Positions 26,451 through 35,380 of a stretch of DNA of 64,000 bases are shown here, piece by piece (within the stretch, counting starts at the first letter, position 1; each line of letters starts with the position of its first letter). The position numbers and the translations under genes were made by a program. This DNA is from Thalassobacterium sedimentorum. Its GTDB lineage: Bacteria > Verrucomicrobiota > Verrucomicrobiia > Opitutales > Coraliomargaritaceae. The notes under the pieces are model-generated. The model was not told the DNA's origin and ran no database searches. It worked only from the letters and a program-made list of their open reading frames with translations. The stretch spans positions 124,001 to 188,000 of the forward strand of contig NZ_JARXIC010000002.1 of assembly GCF_031127905.1 (NCBI RefSeq). The letters run 5' to 3'.

Positions 26451-27380
26451 ATGAGTCTACGAAATCCTGAACGCGGCCTCTTCTCTGTCAAAGGCCTCAT
26501 TTTCACCCTTGGTTTGATCGCCTCCTTCATTTTTGTCGGCACTCTCTACGGACTCATTATACGCCCCGGGGCCAATCAGGCTGATCTGGCTAACAGCTAT
26601 GGCGTCGATGTCGGCAGCTCTTTTTCCAGCCTATTCGTGATACTCAAAGACTATGAGCAGCAAATTTGTATCTCCCTCTTTCTCTGGGGGCTGATGATCC
26701 TGATCTATAAATTCATACTGCTTAACTACGAGGCCAAGACACTCGGCCGCTTCGCGCCCGAAAGCGAGGGGCTGGATACGGAGCCCGAAGTCGATCTACT
26801 GGCTGGCGCGCGCAGCATCACACGCGAGCGCGCAGGCACACTCTCTGCCGAGATTGATAGCAAGAGCCAACAGCACGACTTGCATAATAAGATCCTCCCC
26901 TACGTGATGGCGCGTGGACTCGAACGCTATCACATGACCGGCAGCGTGCCCGAAGCCACCGAAACTATCATGGGGCGACTTGAAGTGGCCTCCGAGCAAC
27001 AAGAAAGCGAGCTCTCCATGCTCCGCTACCTCGTCTGGGCGATCCCTTCCATTGGTTTCATAGGCACCGTGCGCGGGATCGGCGTGGCACTGCAGCGCGC
27101 TGACGAAGCGCTACAAGGCGACATTTCCGGCGTCACCAGTGCGCTGGGCGTGGCCTTCAACTCCACCCTGGTGGCCCTCTTCATTAGCATCGTACTAATG
27201 CTGCTCATACATCTGCTACAAGGCGGCCAGGAAGGCTTGATTCTGCGTCTACAAACCTTCTGCCGCGAGCAACTGATCGATAAACTCTACGACCGCGAAG
27301 AAACCGCTATCCGTGAGCAGCAGACCGAGGATAAAGAGCAGAACTCAGCCAGCCAAGACGAAGCAAGGAACGAACGTTAA
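26451..27380 (+). CDS. ExbB/TolQ/MotA-like proton-channel protein
   Basis: A 309-residue inner-membrane protein. Membrane helices at about 14-36, 71-92, 193-215 and 229-256. The C-terminal pair holds the MotA/TolQ/ExbB pattern: LVWAIPSIGFIGTVRGIGVAL, then SALGVAFNSTLVALFISIVL, with the threonines expected to line the proton path (T206, T239). A cytoplasmic loop of about 100 residues sits between helices 2 and 3. Such proteins form pentamers around a dimer carrying an Asp helix. The two genes behind it each encode such a helix fused to a vWA domain, which makes them the likely partners. Confidence 0.88.
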   Translation: MSLRNPERGLFSVKGLIFTLGLIASFIFVGTLYGLIIRPGANQADLANSYGVDVGSSFSSLFVILKDYEQQICISLFLWGLMILIYKFILLNYEAKTLGRFAPESEGLDTEPEVDLLAGARSITRERAGTLSAEIDSKSQQHDLHNKILPYVMARGLERYHMTGSVPEATETIMGRLEVASEQQESELSMLRYLVWAIPSIGFIGTVRGIGVALQRADEALQGDISGVTSALGVAFNSTLVALFISIVLMLLIHLLQGGQEGLILRLQTFCREQLIDKLYDREETAIREQQTEDKEQNSASQDEARNER

Positions 27381-27424
27381 ACCTCAGCCCACCGCCCAAG
27401 CACTTAAACTAGAGATTATTTCCC

Positions 27425-28441
27425 GTGAAACGTCGCCGCGAAACACAGAGCTCCGCACTCTCTTTTATGGACTGCATATGCTGCGGTTTCGGGGCCGTGC
27501 TCTTGCTTTTCATTCTCACGGCAAAGGCGCAAATCACCGATAGCCAGGAACAGGCCACTCAATCGCAAGCGGCCGCCGAAACACTGCAGGCCGCCATTCG
27601 CGAAACTGAAGCGAAGCAAAAGGCACTGGAAAAAGAGATCGAGGCTCTGGATCCGCAACCAGACAGCAACGCGACCAGCGTCGCTCAATTGGCCGCCGAA
27701 CAAGAACGCCTCGCTAAAGCGATTGAAGCACAGGCCGAAGCCCTCGCAGCACTGGAATCCGAGGCCGACCCCAGCGAAGAGCCCGCGGCACTCGATCGCC
27801 CCTCTGCCGACAATAGCTACCTCTCAGGCCTACGCTTACGCGCCCCGCGTGCGGTCATTCTACTCGAAAGCTCCGGCAGCATGCTGGCAGAAGATGCCAA
27901 CAGCGCCGTGAAAATCATCCAACAAGGCCGCGGCAGCAACGCCCCCAAATGGCTCCGCAGTAAAGCCGCCGTGCGCGCCGTGCTAGCAGCCATCCCCAAA
28001 GGCACCCAAGTGGCGATCTTTGCCATGGCTGAAAATACCCAAGCACTCTCCGGTAGCCCACAAAATCCTTACATCGATCCCTACGATAACAACGCCCTGC
28101 TCTCCTGCTTGGATCGCCTCGACAAACTCCAAGCCAGCGGGGGCGCAGACCTCGCCAAAGCCCTGCAAACCGTCAACCAACTCCAGCAACGCGCCAGCAG
28201 TTTACTACTGATCGGCGACGGACTCCCCAGCGCTCCGGCGCCCAGCAACGGAGCCCTCAGCGAAGCCGACCGGGTGCAACTCTTCAACCGCGCCATGGCC
28301 CAGCAATTTACCTATCCCTTCAACACCATCCTCTTCCCCTTCGAAGGCGATCCCTCCGCGGCAGGCCTATTCTGGAAACTCAGCGGCCGCACCGGAGGCA
28401 TCACCCTCATCCCCGACAACGACTGGCCGGCCGCGCACTAA
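27425..28441 (+). CDS. ExbD-like helix / coiled coil / vWA-domain fusion protein 1
   Basis: A 338-residue protein with a GTG start at 27425. Residues 12-31 (LSFMDCICCGFGAVLLLFIL) form one membrane helix with Asp at 16, placed like the proton-binding Asp of ExbD, TolR or MotB. Residues 38-118 are an Ala/Glu/Gln coiled coil. A von Willebrand A domain follows from about 140. Its MIDAS motif reads E-S-S-G-S (148-152) where D-x-S-x-S is expected, so metal binding may be altered. A GDG loop appears in LLLIGDGLPSAP. It probably forms a stator complex with the ExbB-like protein. Confidence 0.82.
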   Translation: MKRRRETQSSALSFMDCICCGFGAVLLLFILTAKAQITDSQEQATQSQAAAETLQAAIRETEAKQKALEKEIEALDPQPDSNATSVAQLAAEQERLAKAIEAQAEALAALESEADPSEEPAALDRPSADNSYLSGLRLRAPRAVILLESSGSMLAEDANSAVKIIQQGRGSNAPKWLRSKAAVRAVLAAIPKGTQVAIFAMAENTQALSGSPQNPYIDPYDNNALLSCLDRLDKLQASGGADLAKALQTVNQLQQRASSLLLIGDGLPSAPAPSNGALSEADRVQLFNRAMAQQFTYPFNTILFPFEGDPSAAGLFWKLSGRTGGITLIPDNDWPAAH

Positions 28442-28455
28442 CGCTAGCGCAATGA

Positions 28456-28490
28456 CGGATGGCGGATGGCGGATGGCGGATGGCGGATGA
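28456..28490 (+). repeat. Tandem array, five units of CGGATGG (last unit CGGATGA)
   Basis: Five head-to-tail 7-base units directly between the two vWA genes. A second, different 7-base array lies 50 bases further on. Unit number could change by slippage. It is too short-period to be a CRISPR. Confidence 0.9.
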
Positions 28491-28539
28491 ATAATAACTG
28501 ACATCATTTATCCCCCATCATTCATCACCCATCCCCCAT

Positions 28540-28574
<35 letters not shown>

Positions 28575-28587
28575 CCCCCATCCATAA

Positions 28588-29580
28588 ATGATTAAACGCC
28601 GCCCCATCGAGGTTTTCAGCCTCTCATTTCTCGACTGCCTCTGCTGTGGCTTCGGGGCGATCCTGCTATTGTTCATCCTCTCGATCGGCTCAGGACCGCA
28701 CGGCGTCGAAAGTGAAATCGACGTGCCCACCCTAAAGTCCATGCAAGCACAGCTCGCCATGCTGGAAGCCGATGTCGCTGAAAAGGCCGCCTTGCTGGAA
28801 GCCGCCATTCATAGCGAACAAACGAGCGCCGAGCGTGAACGCATCCTTTCCCTCATTCAAGAACTGGAGTCCCAACTCGCCGACTTACAACAAGAGTATG
28901 ACAGCCGCAAGGCCAACCTCAGCACTGCCGCGCAAGCCGCCTCCGAGGCCAATCGCTTACTGCAAAGCTTTAAACACGAAGACCTCCCCCCCATTGGACT
29001 GCCAGCCGAAGCCACCCACGTCGCCTTCGTCATCGATACCTCCGGTAGTATGCGCAACCAAATGACCGCTCAATTGCACTACAGCGTGATTGACCAAATC
29101 CGAGAACTCTTGGACAGCCTGCCCGAGGTGCGCAGCATCCAGTTCCTCGATTCCAGCGGTAATTATATGATCGGCAACCGCGCAGGCTTTTGGCTGCCCG
29201 ACACCTCTGGCCTGCGACAACAAGCCTTGAAGCAAATCCTCAATTATCGAGTCGCCAGCGTCAGCGATCCCGAACCCGGTCTACGCCGTGCCATACGCGA
29301 TCTCAAGCCCAGCCTCAAAGCCGACGATTCCATGAGCATTTATTTCATCGGCGACGACTTTCGCGGCTCGACCCAGAGCCTCCTCATCCAGCTCGACCGC
29401 CTCAACCCACGCAATCCCGCCACTGGCAAGCGCCCCGTATCCATCAGCGCCATAGGATTCCCCACTCTCATCAACCCCTTCCGACTCGGCGCCGCACAAG
29501 GCAACGAGCGCTACGCCAATATCATGCGCGAAATCGCCGAAGCCCACGACGGCGTGCTGATCTTAAAGCCGAGCCTTTAG
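28588..29580 (+). CDS. ExbD-like helix / coiled coil / vWA-domain fusion protein 2
   Basis: A 330-residue paralogue of the preceding protein. Residues 12-31 (LSFLDCLCCGFGAILLLFIL) are nearly identical to those of protein 1, again with Asp at 16. A coiled coil covers about 45-128. The vWA domain begins near 143 and has an intact MIDAS motif D-T-S-G-S (150-154) in VAFVIDTSGSM, followed by YFIGDDFRG. It should bind a divalent metal and a ligand. The two vWA proteins may form a heterodimer inside an ExbB-like pentamer. No Shine-Dalgarno is visible because the 7-base repeat array fills the leader. Confidence 0.85.
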   Translation: MIKRRPIEVFSLSFLDCLCCGFGAILLLFILSIGSGPHGVESEIDVPTLKSMQAQLAMLEADVAEKAALLEAAIHSEQTSAERERILSLIQELESQLADLQQEYDSRKANLSTAAQAASEANRLLQSFKHEDLPPIGLPAEATHVAFVIDTSGSMRNQMTAQLHYSVIDQIRELLDSLPEVRSIQFLDSSGNYMIGNRAGFWLPDTSGLRQQALKQILNYRVASVSDPEPGLRRAIRDLKPSLKADDSMSIYFIGDDFRGSTQSLLIQLDRLNPRNPATGKRPVSISAIGFPTLINPFRLGAAQGNERYANIMREIAEAHDGVLILKPSL

Positions 29581-29849
29581 GAATCCACTTCGGTCAAATC
29601 CCCCGTCACGTAGCGGTGCAAGACGCTCGATACCAGCGTTTGATACGGCATACCGTAGCGATTCGCTTTTTTTTGCAAAGCACTCAAGTCGCGCGACGAA
29701 ATACGAATATTGATCCGTTTATCTTTGTTGTAGGTCTGCTGTGCAGCCTCTTTCAGCAGCGCAGCCTCTCGATCGCTAGGTGCCCTTGCGGCATTTAAAA
29801 TATCATCCTCAGCCTCAAGCAGTTCTTTTTCGTAATTATCTTCTTTCAT
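29577..29849 (-). CDS. BrnA-like antitoxin of a type II toxin-antitoxin pair
   Basis: A 90-residue protein. The C-terminal part is ribbon-helix-helix-like: KRINIRISSRDLSALQKKAN, then RYGMPYQTLVSSVLHRYVTG, which is the pattern of BrnA/CopG-type antitoxins. The N-terminal part is acidic and would wrap the toxin. Its ATG overlaps the toxin stop by 4 bases, the usual coupling in toxin-first BrnTA operons. Its own stop overlaps the second vWA gene stop on the other strand by 4 bases. Confidence 0.78.
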   Translation of the reverse strand: MKEDNYEKELLEAEDDILNAARAPSDREAALLKEAAQQTYNKDKRINIRISSRDLSALQKKANRYGMPYQTLVSSVLHRYVTGDLTEVDS

Positions 29850-30121
29850 CGCTTTTCCTCCAAGTAATGTTTCGTCGCTTTCCGACCCGGTATAATTGTT
29901 TTCAAGAATAAACCCGAGTCATTCTCAACATACGGCACCATATAGAAATAGTCATTCATACGGACATACATGATTCTCTGATTCGGATATTTCTCAACAT
30001 TCGGGTGATCTGAAAGTGCCAAGACATCACCTTGACTAATGTGATAAATAACATCCTGAAAACTCACTCCACGTTCTCGACGAAGTAGAGAATCTTTTTC
30101 ATCAGACCAATCGAACATCAT
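29846..30121 (-). CDS. BrnT-like toxin
   Basis: A 91-residue protein. The opening F-D-W-S-D-E-K-D-S-L-L-R-R-E-R-G-V-S-F-Q-D-V resembles BrnT (W-D-x-x-K-x-x-x-N-x-x-K-H-G-V-S-F). It ends in TIIPGRKATKHYLEEKR, also similar to the BrnT C terminus. BrnT is a RelE-fold ribonuclease that blocks translation. Two in-frame ATG codons (30121 and 30118) are possible starts. Toxin precedes antitoxin, as in known brnTA operons. Family placement is by pattern only. Confidence 0.72.
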   Translation of the reverse strand: MMFDWSDEKDSLLRRERGVSFQDVIYHISQGDVLALSDHPNVEKYPNQRIMYVRMNDYFYMVPYVENDSGLFLKTIIPGRKATKHYLEEKR

Positions 30122-30236
30122 TACACCTTTGCGAATGTGTGCCTTTTGTCAACACAAGCATCTCAATTGCCCTTAAAATCTAAAAGATCCTAGGCCCACA
30201 CTTTACAGCATCCCAATTTCGGCCGAATCTGTTTAG

Positions 30237-32744
30237 GTGGACGTCCTAGAAACAGCTTTGACCATACCCGACCTGTGGCAACAACAGGCGGTCAACTTGC
30301 TGCGCGCGCAGCACGACGTCATTGTGGATGCCCCCACGGGTGCGGGCAAAACCTTCATTTTCGAACATCTGGTCGAACGCGCCTTTCCCGGCAAAGCGGT
30401 CTTCACCGTGCCCACCCGTGCACTGGCCAACGATAAATTCTGTGAGTGGCAAGCCAAGGGCTGGCGCGTCGGGATCGAGACAGGCGACGTCAGCTATCAA
30501 AGCGACGCTCCGATCGTGATCGCCACCCTGGAAACGCAAAAACGCGCCCTGATGACCGGGCGTGGTCCGCGCCTACTGGTAATCGACGAATACCAAATGG
30601 TGGGCGACCATGCCCGCGGCGTGAACTATGAGCTAGCACTCGCCATGGCCCCGCCTGACACCCAATTACTACTACTCAGCGGCAGCGTGGCCAATCCCCG
30701 AGACATCGAAGCTTGGCTACAAGGCTGCGGCCGCACCGTCGCCACCGTGCGCCATCGTGAACGCCCGGTCCCATTGGACGAGATTCACCTCGACGCCCTG
30801 CCCGAGCAACTGCCCAAGAACATCCATGGCCGCTGGCCACGCTATATCGCGCGCGCACTCGCGGCCGGCCTCGGCCCCGTCTTGATCTTCGCTCCCCGTC
30901 GCAAGGCAGCCGAAAGCCTCGCCCGCAGCCTGGCCGCCGCCCTGCCCGAGCCCGACACCATCGTGCTCACACCCGAACAAAAGGCCCTCGCCGGCAACGA
31001 GCTGGCTCGCACCCTCAAGCAGCGCATCGCGTTTCACCACAGTGGCATGAGCTACGCACAACGCGCCGCGCTGGTCGAGCCACTCGCCAAGGCCAACCAG
31101 TTAAAAGTCATCGTCGCCACCACGGGGCTCGCCGCCGGCATCAACTTTGCCATGCGCTCGGTGCTGGTGCTGGATCGCGAATACCGGGTCGCCGAAGCGC
31201 ATCGACACCTGCGCCCCGATGAGCTGCTACAGATGTTCGGCCGCGCCGGACGCCGCGGCCTCGACGATCGCGGCAGCGTGTTGTTCACCGGTAATGCCCC
31301 CCGACTCAACGAAGCCAAAGCCCTACGCCTGCAACGCGAAGGCAACGTCGATTGGCCCTCCCTACTCACAGTCATTCAAACCGCAGTCGAAGATGGCAAG
31401 CAACCCTTGCAAGCCACCCGCGAGTTAACCGCCCGCCTTTTCGCCCGCGAGCCCATCCAGCTGGGCTTGGACGACTTTCTGCACCAGCGCAAAAGCAAAG
31501 CCCACCCCACCAGCACCCTCAATCACGAACAATCCCTGTCCGGCGGAGTGATTACAGAATTCAAGAACAGCGAAGGTATTTGGGAACGCAAACGAGCCCC
31601 CATCCTGTTCAAACTCAAAGACAGCTGGTACCTCGATCGCGGCAGCTGGCGCCCGGGACTCAGCAGCCCCAAAATCGTCGCCAGCCTGCGCATCGGCACC
31701 ATCTGTAAATTCGGCACCGGCAAAGACCGCCGCTACGGCCTGGAAGTGCCCCTCGCCACCTTCCCCCAAACCCGTGACGACAACCGGCTCAGCCTGAGTA
31801 AGTGGCTGCGTAAGGCACTGCGCGAACAAGAGCGCCACCAGGGCAAAACACCCAACATTCCCAAGCTCTGGACACTGGAAAAAATCGAGCGCCGCATCGT
31901 GCCCAATCTCGCTTCACTCACTCGCGGCGGACGTTCCGTGCAGCTCGGCGAGCGTAACGGCAGCCTCTACGCACAACTCGATTACAGCGAAGGTGAAATC
32001 TACGCGCTCAAAGACCTCAGCGGCAAAGGCCTACTCAATCCCATCGAGCGCAAACGCGAAATCACCGGCAGCCACCCCAACAATCAACATTCTCCCCACT
32101 CCCCACCTTGTCACGGCGTAGCAAAGCGAAGACAGATCTCCACTTCCCAGTCCGCGCAGCGGCCCCACTCCACCCCACGCAGCGTCGCCGAACAATGGCA
32201 TGCACTCGGTCTCATCGACCATCGCGCCCACCCCACCCGACGCGGGATTATCTTTTCTTTCTTCAATCACGGCGAAGGCCTCGCGGTGGCCGCCGCCCTC
32301 GAAGCCAAGCACTACCCGATCGAAGAACTTGTTTACGATCTCGCCAATTTGCGGGCCGGGCACCGCTTCAACGCACTCGCCCTTGCCGGTCGCCCGCTGA
32401 CCGCCTTCTGCCAGGAAGCCTACGGCTTGCGCAGCATCCCCGGCTACCTAAGGCGCGGCGTGCCCGAAGACTACGGCGAAGGCGCCAGCGAAATCCTGTA
32501 TAACATCGAGCACAAAAGCAGCCATGCCGCCGCCTACATCGACGACGAGCTCAGCCAAGGCGACATCGAACGCGCCCGCCTGGAATGGCGCAGCCTACGC
32601 TTGCACATCGCACACGCCCCCGACTACGAATGGGACCGCTGGCTCAAATTAAAAGAAACATGCATCCAATCCCTAGCCAACGACCGCCCCAGTCTCCCCT
32701 TTGAAAACCTGCCTCCACTCACACGACAACAGCGCCAAAGATAA
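30237..32744 (+). CDS. Ski2-like DEAD/DEAH-type helicase with 69-bp internal insert
   Basis: An 835-residue superfamily 2 helicase with a GTG start. Motif I is APTGAGKT (residues 32-39), motif II reads VIDEYQMV (DEYQ instead of DEAD/DEVH), motif III LLLLSGS, and motif VI QMFGRAGRRG. The RecA-like pair covers about 1-380, followed by a long C-terminal part. The helicase core resembles Ski2/Lhr-like RNA or DNA helicases. Around residues 619-642 a low-complexity stretch (SPHSPPCHGVAKRR) is encoded by a 69-bp segment bounded by the 9-bp direct repeat CCCCACTCC. The substrate is unknown. Confidence 0.85.
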   Translation: MDVLETALTIPDLWQQQAVNLLRAQHDVIVDAPTGAGKTFIFEHLVERAFPGKAVFTVPTRALANDKFCEWQAKGWRVGIETGDVSYQSDAPIVIATLETQKRALMTGRGPRLLVIDEYQMVGDHARGVNYELALAMAPPDTQLLLLSGSVANPRDIEAWLQGCGRTVATVRHRERPVPLDEIHLDALPEQLPKNIHGRWPRYIARALAAGLGPVLIFAPRRKAAESLARSLAAALPEPDTIVLTPEQKALAGNELARTLKQRIAFHHSGMSYAQRAALVEPLAKANQLKVIVATTGLAAGINFAMRSVLVLDREYRVAEAHRHLRPDELLQMFGRAGRRGLDDRGSVLFTGNAPRLNEAKALRLQREGNVDWPSLLTVIQTAVEDGKQPLQATRELTARLFAREPIQLGLDDFLHQRKSKAHPTSTLNHEQSLSGGVITEFKNSEGIWERKRAPILFKLKDSWYLDRGSWRPGLSSPKIVASLRIGTICKFGTGKDRRYGLEVPLATFPQTRDDNRLSLSKWLRKALREQERHQGKTPNIPKLWTLEKIERRIVPNLASLTRGGRSVQLGERNGSLYAQLDYSEGEIYALKDLSGKGLLNPIERKREITGSHPNNQHSPHSPPCHGVAKRRQISTSQSAQRPHSTPRSVAEQWHALGLIDHRAHPTRRGIIFSFFNHGEGLAVAAALEAKHYPIEELVYDLANLRAGHRFNALALAGRPLTAFCQEAYGLRSIPGYLRRGVPEDYGEGASEILYNIEHKSSHAAAYIDDELSQGDIERARLEWRSLRLHIAHAPDYEWDRWLKLKETCIQSLANDRPSLPFENLPPLTRQQRQR
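32094..32171 (+). repeat. In-frame 69-bp segment bounded by 9-bp direct repeats inside the helicase gene
   Basis: CCCCACTCC occurs at 32094-32102 and again at 32163-32171, giving a period of 69 bp (23 codons). The segment includes CTTGTCACGGCGTAGCAAAG and GCGAAGACAGA, which look like a small dispersed repeat rather than coding sequence and encode Ser/Pro/Arg-rich filler. It preserves the reading frame. Confidence 0.6.
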
Positions 32745-32789
32745 CTTCCTTACGAGCGTAGATAGACCCGACAGAGCTCCAGCAGCAAC

Positions 32790-33827
32790 TCAGCCGCCAT
32801 CAAACGAAGAAGTCACCACAGGCTCAACCTGAAGGTTCCGAAACGAGCGTAAATCCCCCCACTCCGCACAACGCATCGGATAGTCATCCCGTTTACGTTC
32901 CAAACCATGACTCTCTCGCAGACCAGTGGCCAGCTCTTTCAAAAACGAAGCCGAACCAATCGCAGTACCCGCCGTGAAATAGCGCACCCGTAGCCGCAAC
33001 ACATCTGACAAAGGCAGCTTACCATGATTCTCAATCACCCGCTGGGCCACCACAGGGTCAATCCGCCCATAATCTTTGCCCACAGCCCCCTTACTTTGGT
33101 AGCCCTTACCGTATAAAATCAAATTATACGAAGGCAGCACCGCCTTCCACGCAGCCGACAAACAAAACACCCGCTCATACCCACGTCGCGCCTCACGATT
33201 GCCTCCAATCGCACGCCCATAGCTGCTAAAGTGATAGTCCGCAGGGTCCGCAACCAAGCCCGCCCGCACTGGATTCAAATCAATATATGCCGCCACCGTT
33301 GAAAGCGCCTCCGCCGAGGCCTCCACAATCACACTGTGGAAACGATCCGACCAAATCGTCCCCTTATTCTGATGACGATAATTATACCAAATTCCAAAAC
33401 GCTGTTTCAACTCTCGTACAAAAGCCGACAAATCATGCATCCGAGCCAACAAGCGCTCACGCACAGCTTGGCCCGCCTCCCCATTCACTTCAAGAAGCCT
33501 GGCCAGCATACCCGGCAGCGGAGCCGAAGGCGGGCAATGCCCCTCCGAATAAAGCAGCCGATAACGCCGAAGCAATTCACTGTCAGAGACATTCACATCT
33601 GAAGGCACAGAGACCAACAAATGAAAATGATTCCCCATCACGCAATAGGCTAAAACATCCACCCCACAAAAGCCCGCCTGCTTGCGAAGAATTTTAAGAA
33701 ACACAGCCTTCGCCTCATCATCGAAAAGGAACTGTCCACAGGCCGTCCGACTCGTCACATGGTAGACCCCCACTGATCCCTGCACCAAATGCCTCCCCCG
33801 AAAACGTCCCTGCATCATAAATCCCAT
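32790..33827 (-). CDS. REP-associated tyrosine transposase (RAYT, IS200-like Y1 family)
   Basis: A 345-residue protein. Y1_Tnp domain: VYHVTSRTACGQFLF near the N terminus, the HUH metal motif in YCVMGNHFHLLVSVP, and the tyrosine region YIDLNPVRAGLVADPADYHF. RAYTs act on short palindromic repeats scattered in the chromosome rather than on flanking inverted ends. It has a C-terminal extension with no familiar motif. It is a single copy in the window, with no IS-type ends seen. It lies just after the helicase gene that carries the repeat-like insert. Confidence 0.88.
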   Translation of the reverse strand: MGFMMQGRFRGRHLVQGSVGVYHVTSRTACGQFLFDDEAKAVFLKILRKQAGFCGVDVLAYCVMGNHFHLLVSVPSDVNVSDSELLRRYRLLYSEGHCPPSAPLPGMLARLLEVNGEAGQAVRERLLARMHDLSAFVRELKQRFGIWYNYRHQNKGTIWSDRFHSVIVEASAEALSTVAAYIDLNPVRAGLVADPADYHFSSYGRAIGGNREARRGYERVFCLSAAWKAVLPSYNLILYGKGYQSKGAVGKDYGRIDPVVAQRVIENHGKLPLSDVLRLRVRYFTAGTAIGSASFLKELATGLRESHGLERKRDDYPMRCAEWGDLRSFRNLQVEPVVTSSFDGG

Positions 33828-33959
33828 ATCAAAAGCCTAAAACCTCAATTACAGCTGACAAGTTTATTTATTTTAAATACCCTGTGTAATATATAATAAT
33901 TTACTTTTTCAAGCATAGCACGGTTACCTCGAAAAACTAAACCAGTTAGGAAGCAAGCA

Positions 33960-35045
33960 CTACCGCTCCTTCTTTTTACTGTATTTCTCTCCTTTTGATT
34001 TCAGCTCACGACGATGACGACGACCGACTGTGATCTGATGCTTTTTTTTACGCTGACTCAAACGCTCTAATTCGAAGTCGAGTTTTAGATAATTAATAAA
34101 GCGCTCCTTGCTGAGTGTGCCCGCTGCGATGGCGGCCTGAACGGCACAGCCTTTATCAGAGCCATGCTTACAATCTTTAAATTTACACTGTGCTGCGATG
34201 GCATCGAAATCAGCGAAGCTGGCCTTGAGGCTTTTGGCATCGGTCCACATGTGAACTTCGCGAATTCCGGGGTTATCGATCAACATGCCGCCCCTTCTAA
34301 GGCAAAGTAACTCGCGCGCAGTGGTGGTGTGGGTGCCTTTTCCGGTAACGGCATTGACATCGCCAGTCCACAGCCAGTCCTGACCAATTAGTTGATTGAT
34401 GAGAGACGACTTCCCTACACCACTGGACCCTATCAGTGCAATCGTAACTCCGGGTTGAAGGTAATGTCGAATCGCATCCACACCCGACTGGTCAATCGCT
34501 GAGGTAATCGCAACTTCAACGTCGGGGTTGAGCGCACGCAATGCATCGGCTGCCAATTGATTGGCTTCATCAGAATGTAGGTCGGCTTTATTAATCAACG
34601 CCACTGAACGTGCGCCGCTGCGCTGCATCACTTCAAAATAACGCTCCATACGACGCTCGTTGAAATCTTGCCCGGCATCAGTCACGACAAAGACGATATC
34701 AACGTTAGCAGCGATGACTTGCTCTTCCGTTCCTTTACCAGGGGCTTTGCGTGAGAGACAGGTTTGACGCTCTAAACGTGCACGGATCACAGCATCGTAT
34801 TCATTCTCATCTGCACCCATTTCGAGAGCAACCCAGTCGCCGACTGAAGGAAGGGCGGCATCCGTTTCAGCCGCATGATATACGCTCCCCCCCAGCGAGA
34901 CTTCGATCTCTTCGCCTCCCTCAAGCACCGCTCCATAAGAGATTTTATTATCGCGAATCAAACGCGCAGGCACCCAGCCCTGCTGTAAACAGTCTACAAA
35001 TTCCGCCGCAAAGCGGTCGTTCCATCCTAGGTCTTCAAGTGTCAT
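33960..35045 (-). CDS. rsgA: Ribosome small-subunit-dependent GTPase A
   Basis: A 361-residue circularly permuted GTPase. The OB-fold domain is first, then G4 (VALINKADL), then G1 (LIGSSGVGKSSLINQL), G2 and G3 (MLIDNPGIRE). The C-terminal zinc region holds C-K-F-K-D-C-K-H-G-S-D-K-G-C. It assists late maturation of the 30S subunit. The very basic tail (RRHRRELKSKGEKYSKKKER) fits rRNA binding. Usual length is about 300-360. Confidence 0.95.
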   Translation of the reverse strand: MTLEDLGWNDRFAAEFVDCLQQGWVPARLIRDNKISYGAVLEGGEEIEVSLGGSVYHAAETDAALPSVGDWVALEMGADENEYDAVIRARLERQTCLSRKAPGKGTEEQVIAANVDIVFVVTDAGQDFNERRMERYFEVMQRSGARSVALINKADLHSDEANQLAADALRALNPDVEVAITSAIDQSGVDAIRHYLQPGVTIALIGSSGVGKSSLINQLIGQDWLWTGDVNAVTGKGTHTTTARELLCLRRGGMLIDNPGIREVHMWTDAKSLKASFADFDAIAAQCKFKDCKHGSDKGCAVQAAIAAGTLSKERFINYLKLDFELERLSQRKKKHQITVGRRHRRELKSKGEKYSKKKER

Positions 35046-35380
35046 TTCGGCAGAATACTAAGTGCTTACGTCCGCAGCACAAACATTCTATTCGTAGGGA
35101 CACGACAAGCCAACTCTCTCAGATTGCGAATCAAAAACAAATAAAGATGGGAGATAAAACCACAGATTCATGGAATTCACATAGAGCAAACGCTCCAACC
35201 AATAAACGCTAGCTATGTTTATCATCTGCGGTAAAACATAAGCAGGAGTATACTAAGATTACGATTATGACGCGAAAATTCTGCTAGCTCTGGCTCCAGC
35301 CATTCTCAAATCACGCCCCTACGTTTTAATTGCTGTGTTTATGCGTCGCATCAACCCGACATTTTGTTTTCCTACGGGAT
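35046..35380. other. Divergent intergenic region, no gene seen
   Basis: A 335-base gap between the rsgA and DEAD-box helicase starts. It must hold both promoters. No reliable -35/-10 pair, riboswitch, tRNA or repeat could be identified by eye. Short frames here lack coding features. Confidence 0.5.

Noticed and set aside
32790-33827. IS200/IS605 element around the RAYT gene
   Set aside because: No subterminal hairpins or partner tnpB were recognised; domain layout fits a single-copy RAYT instead.
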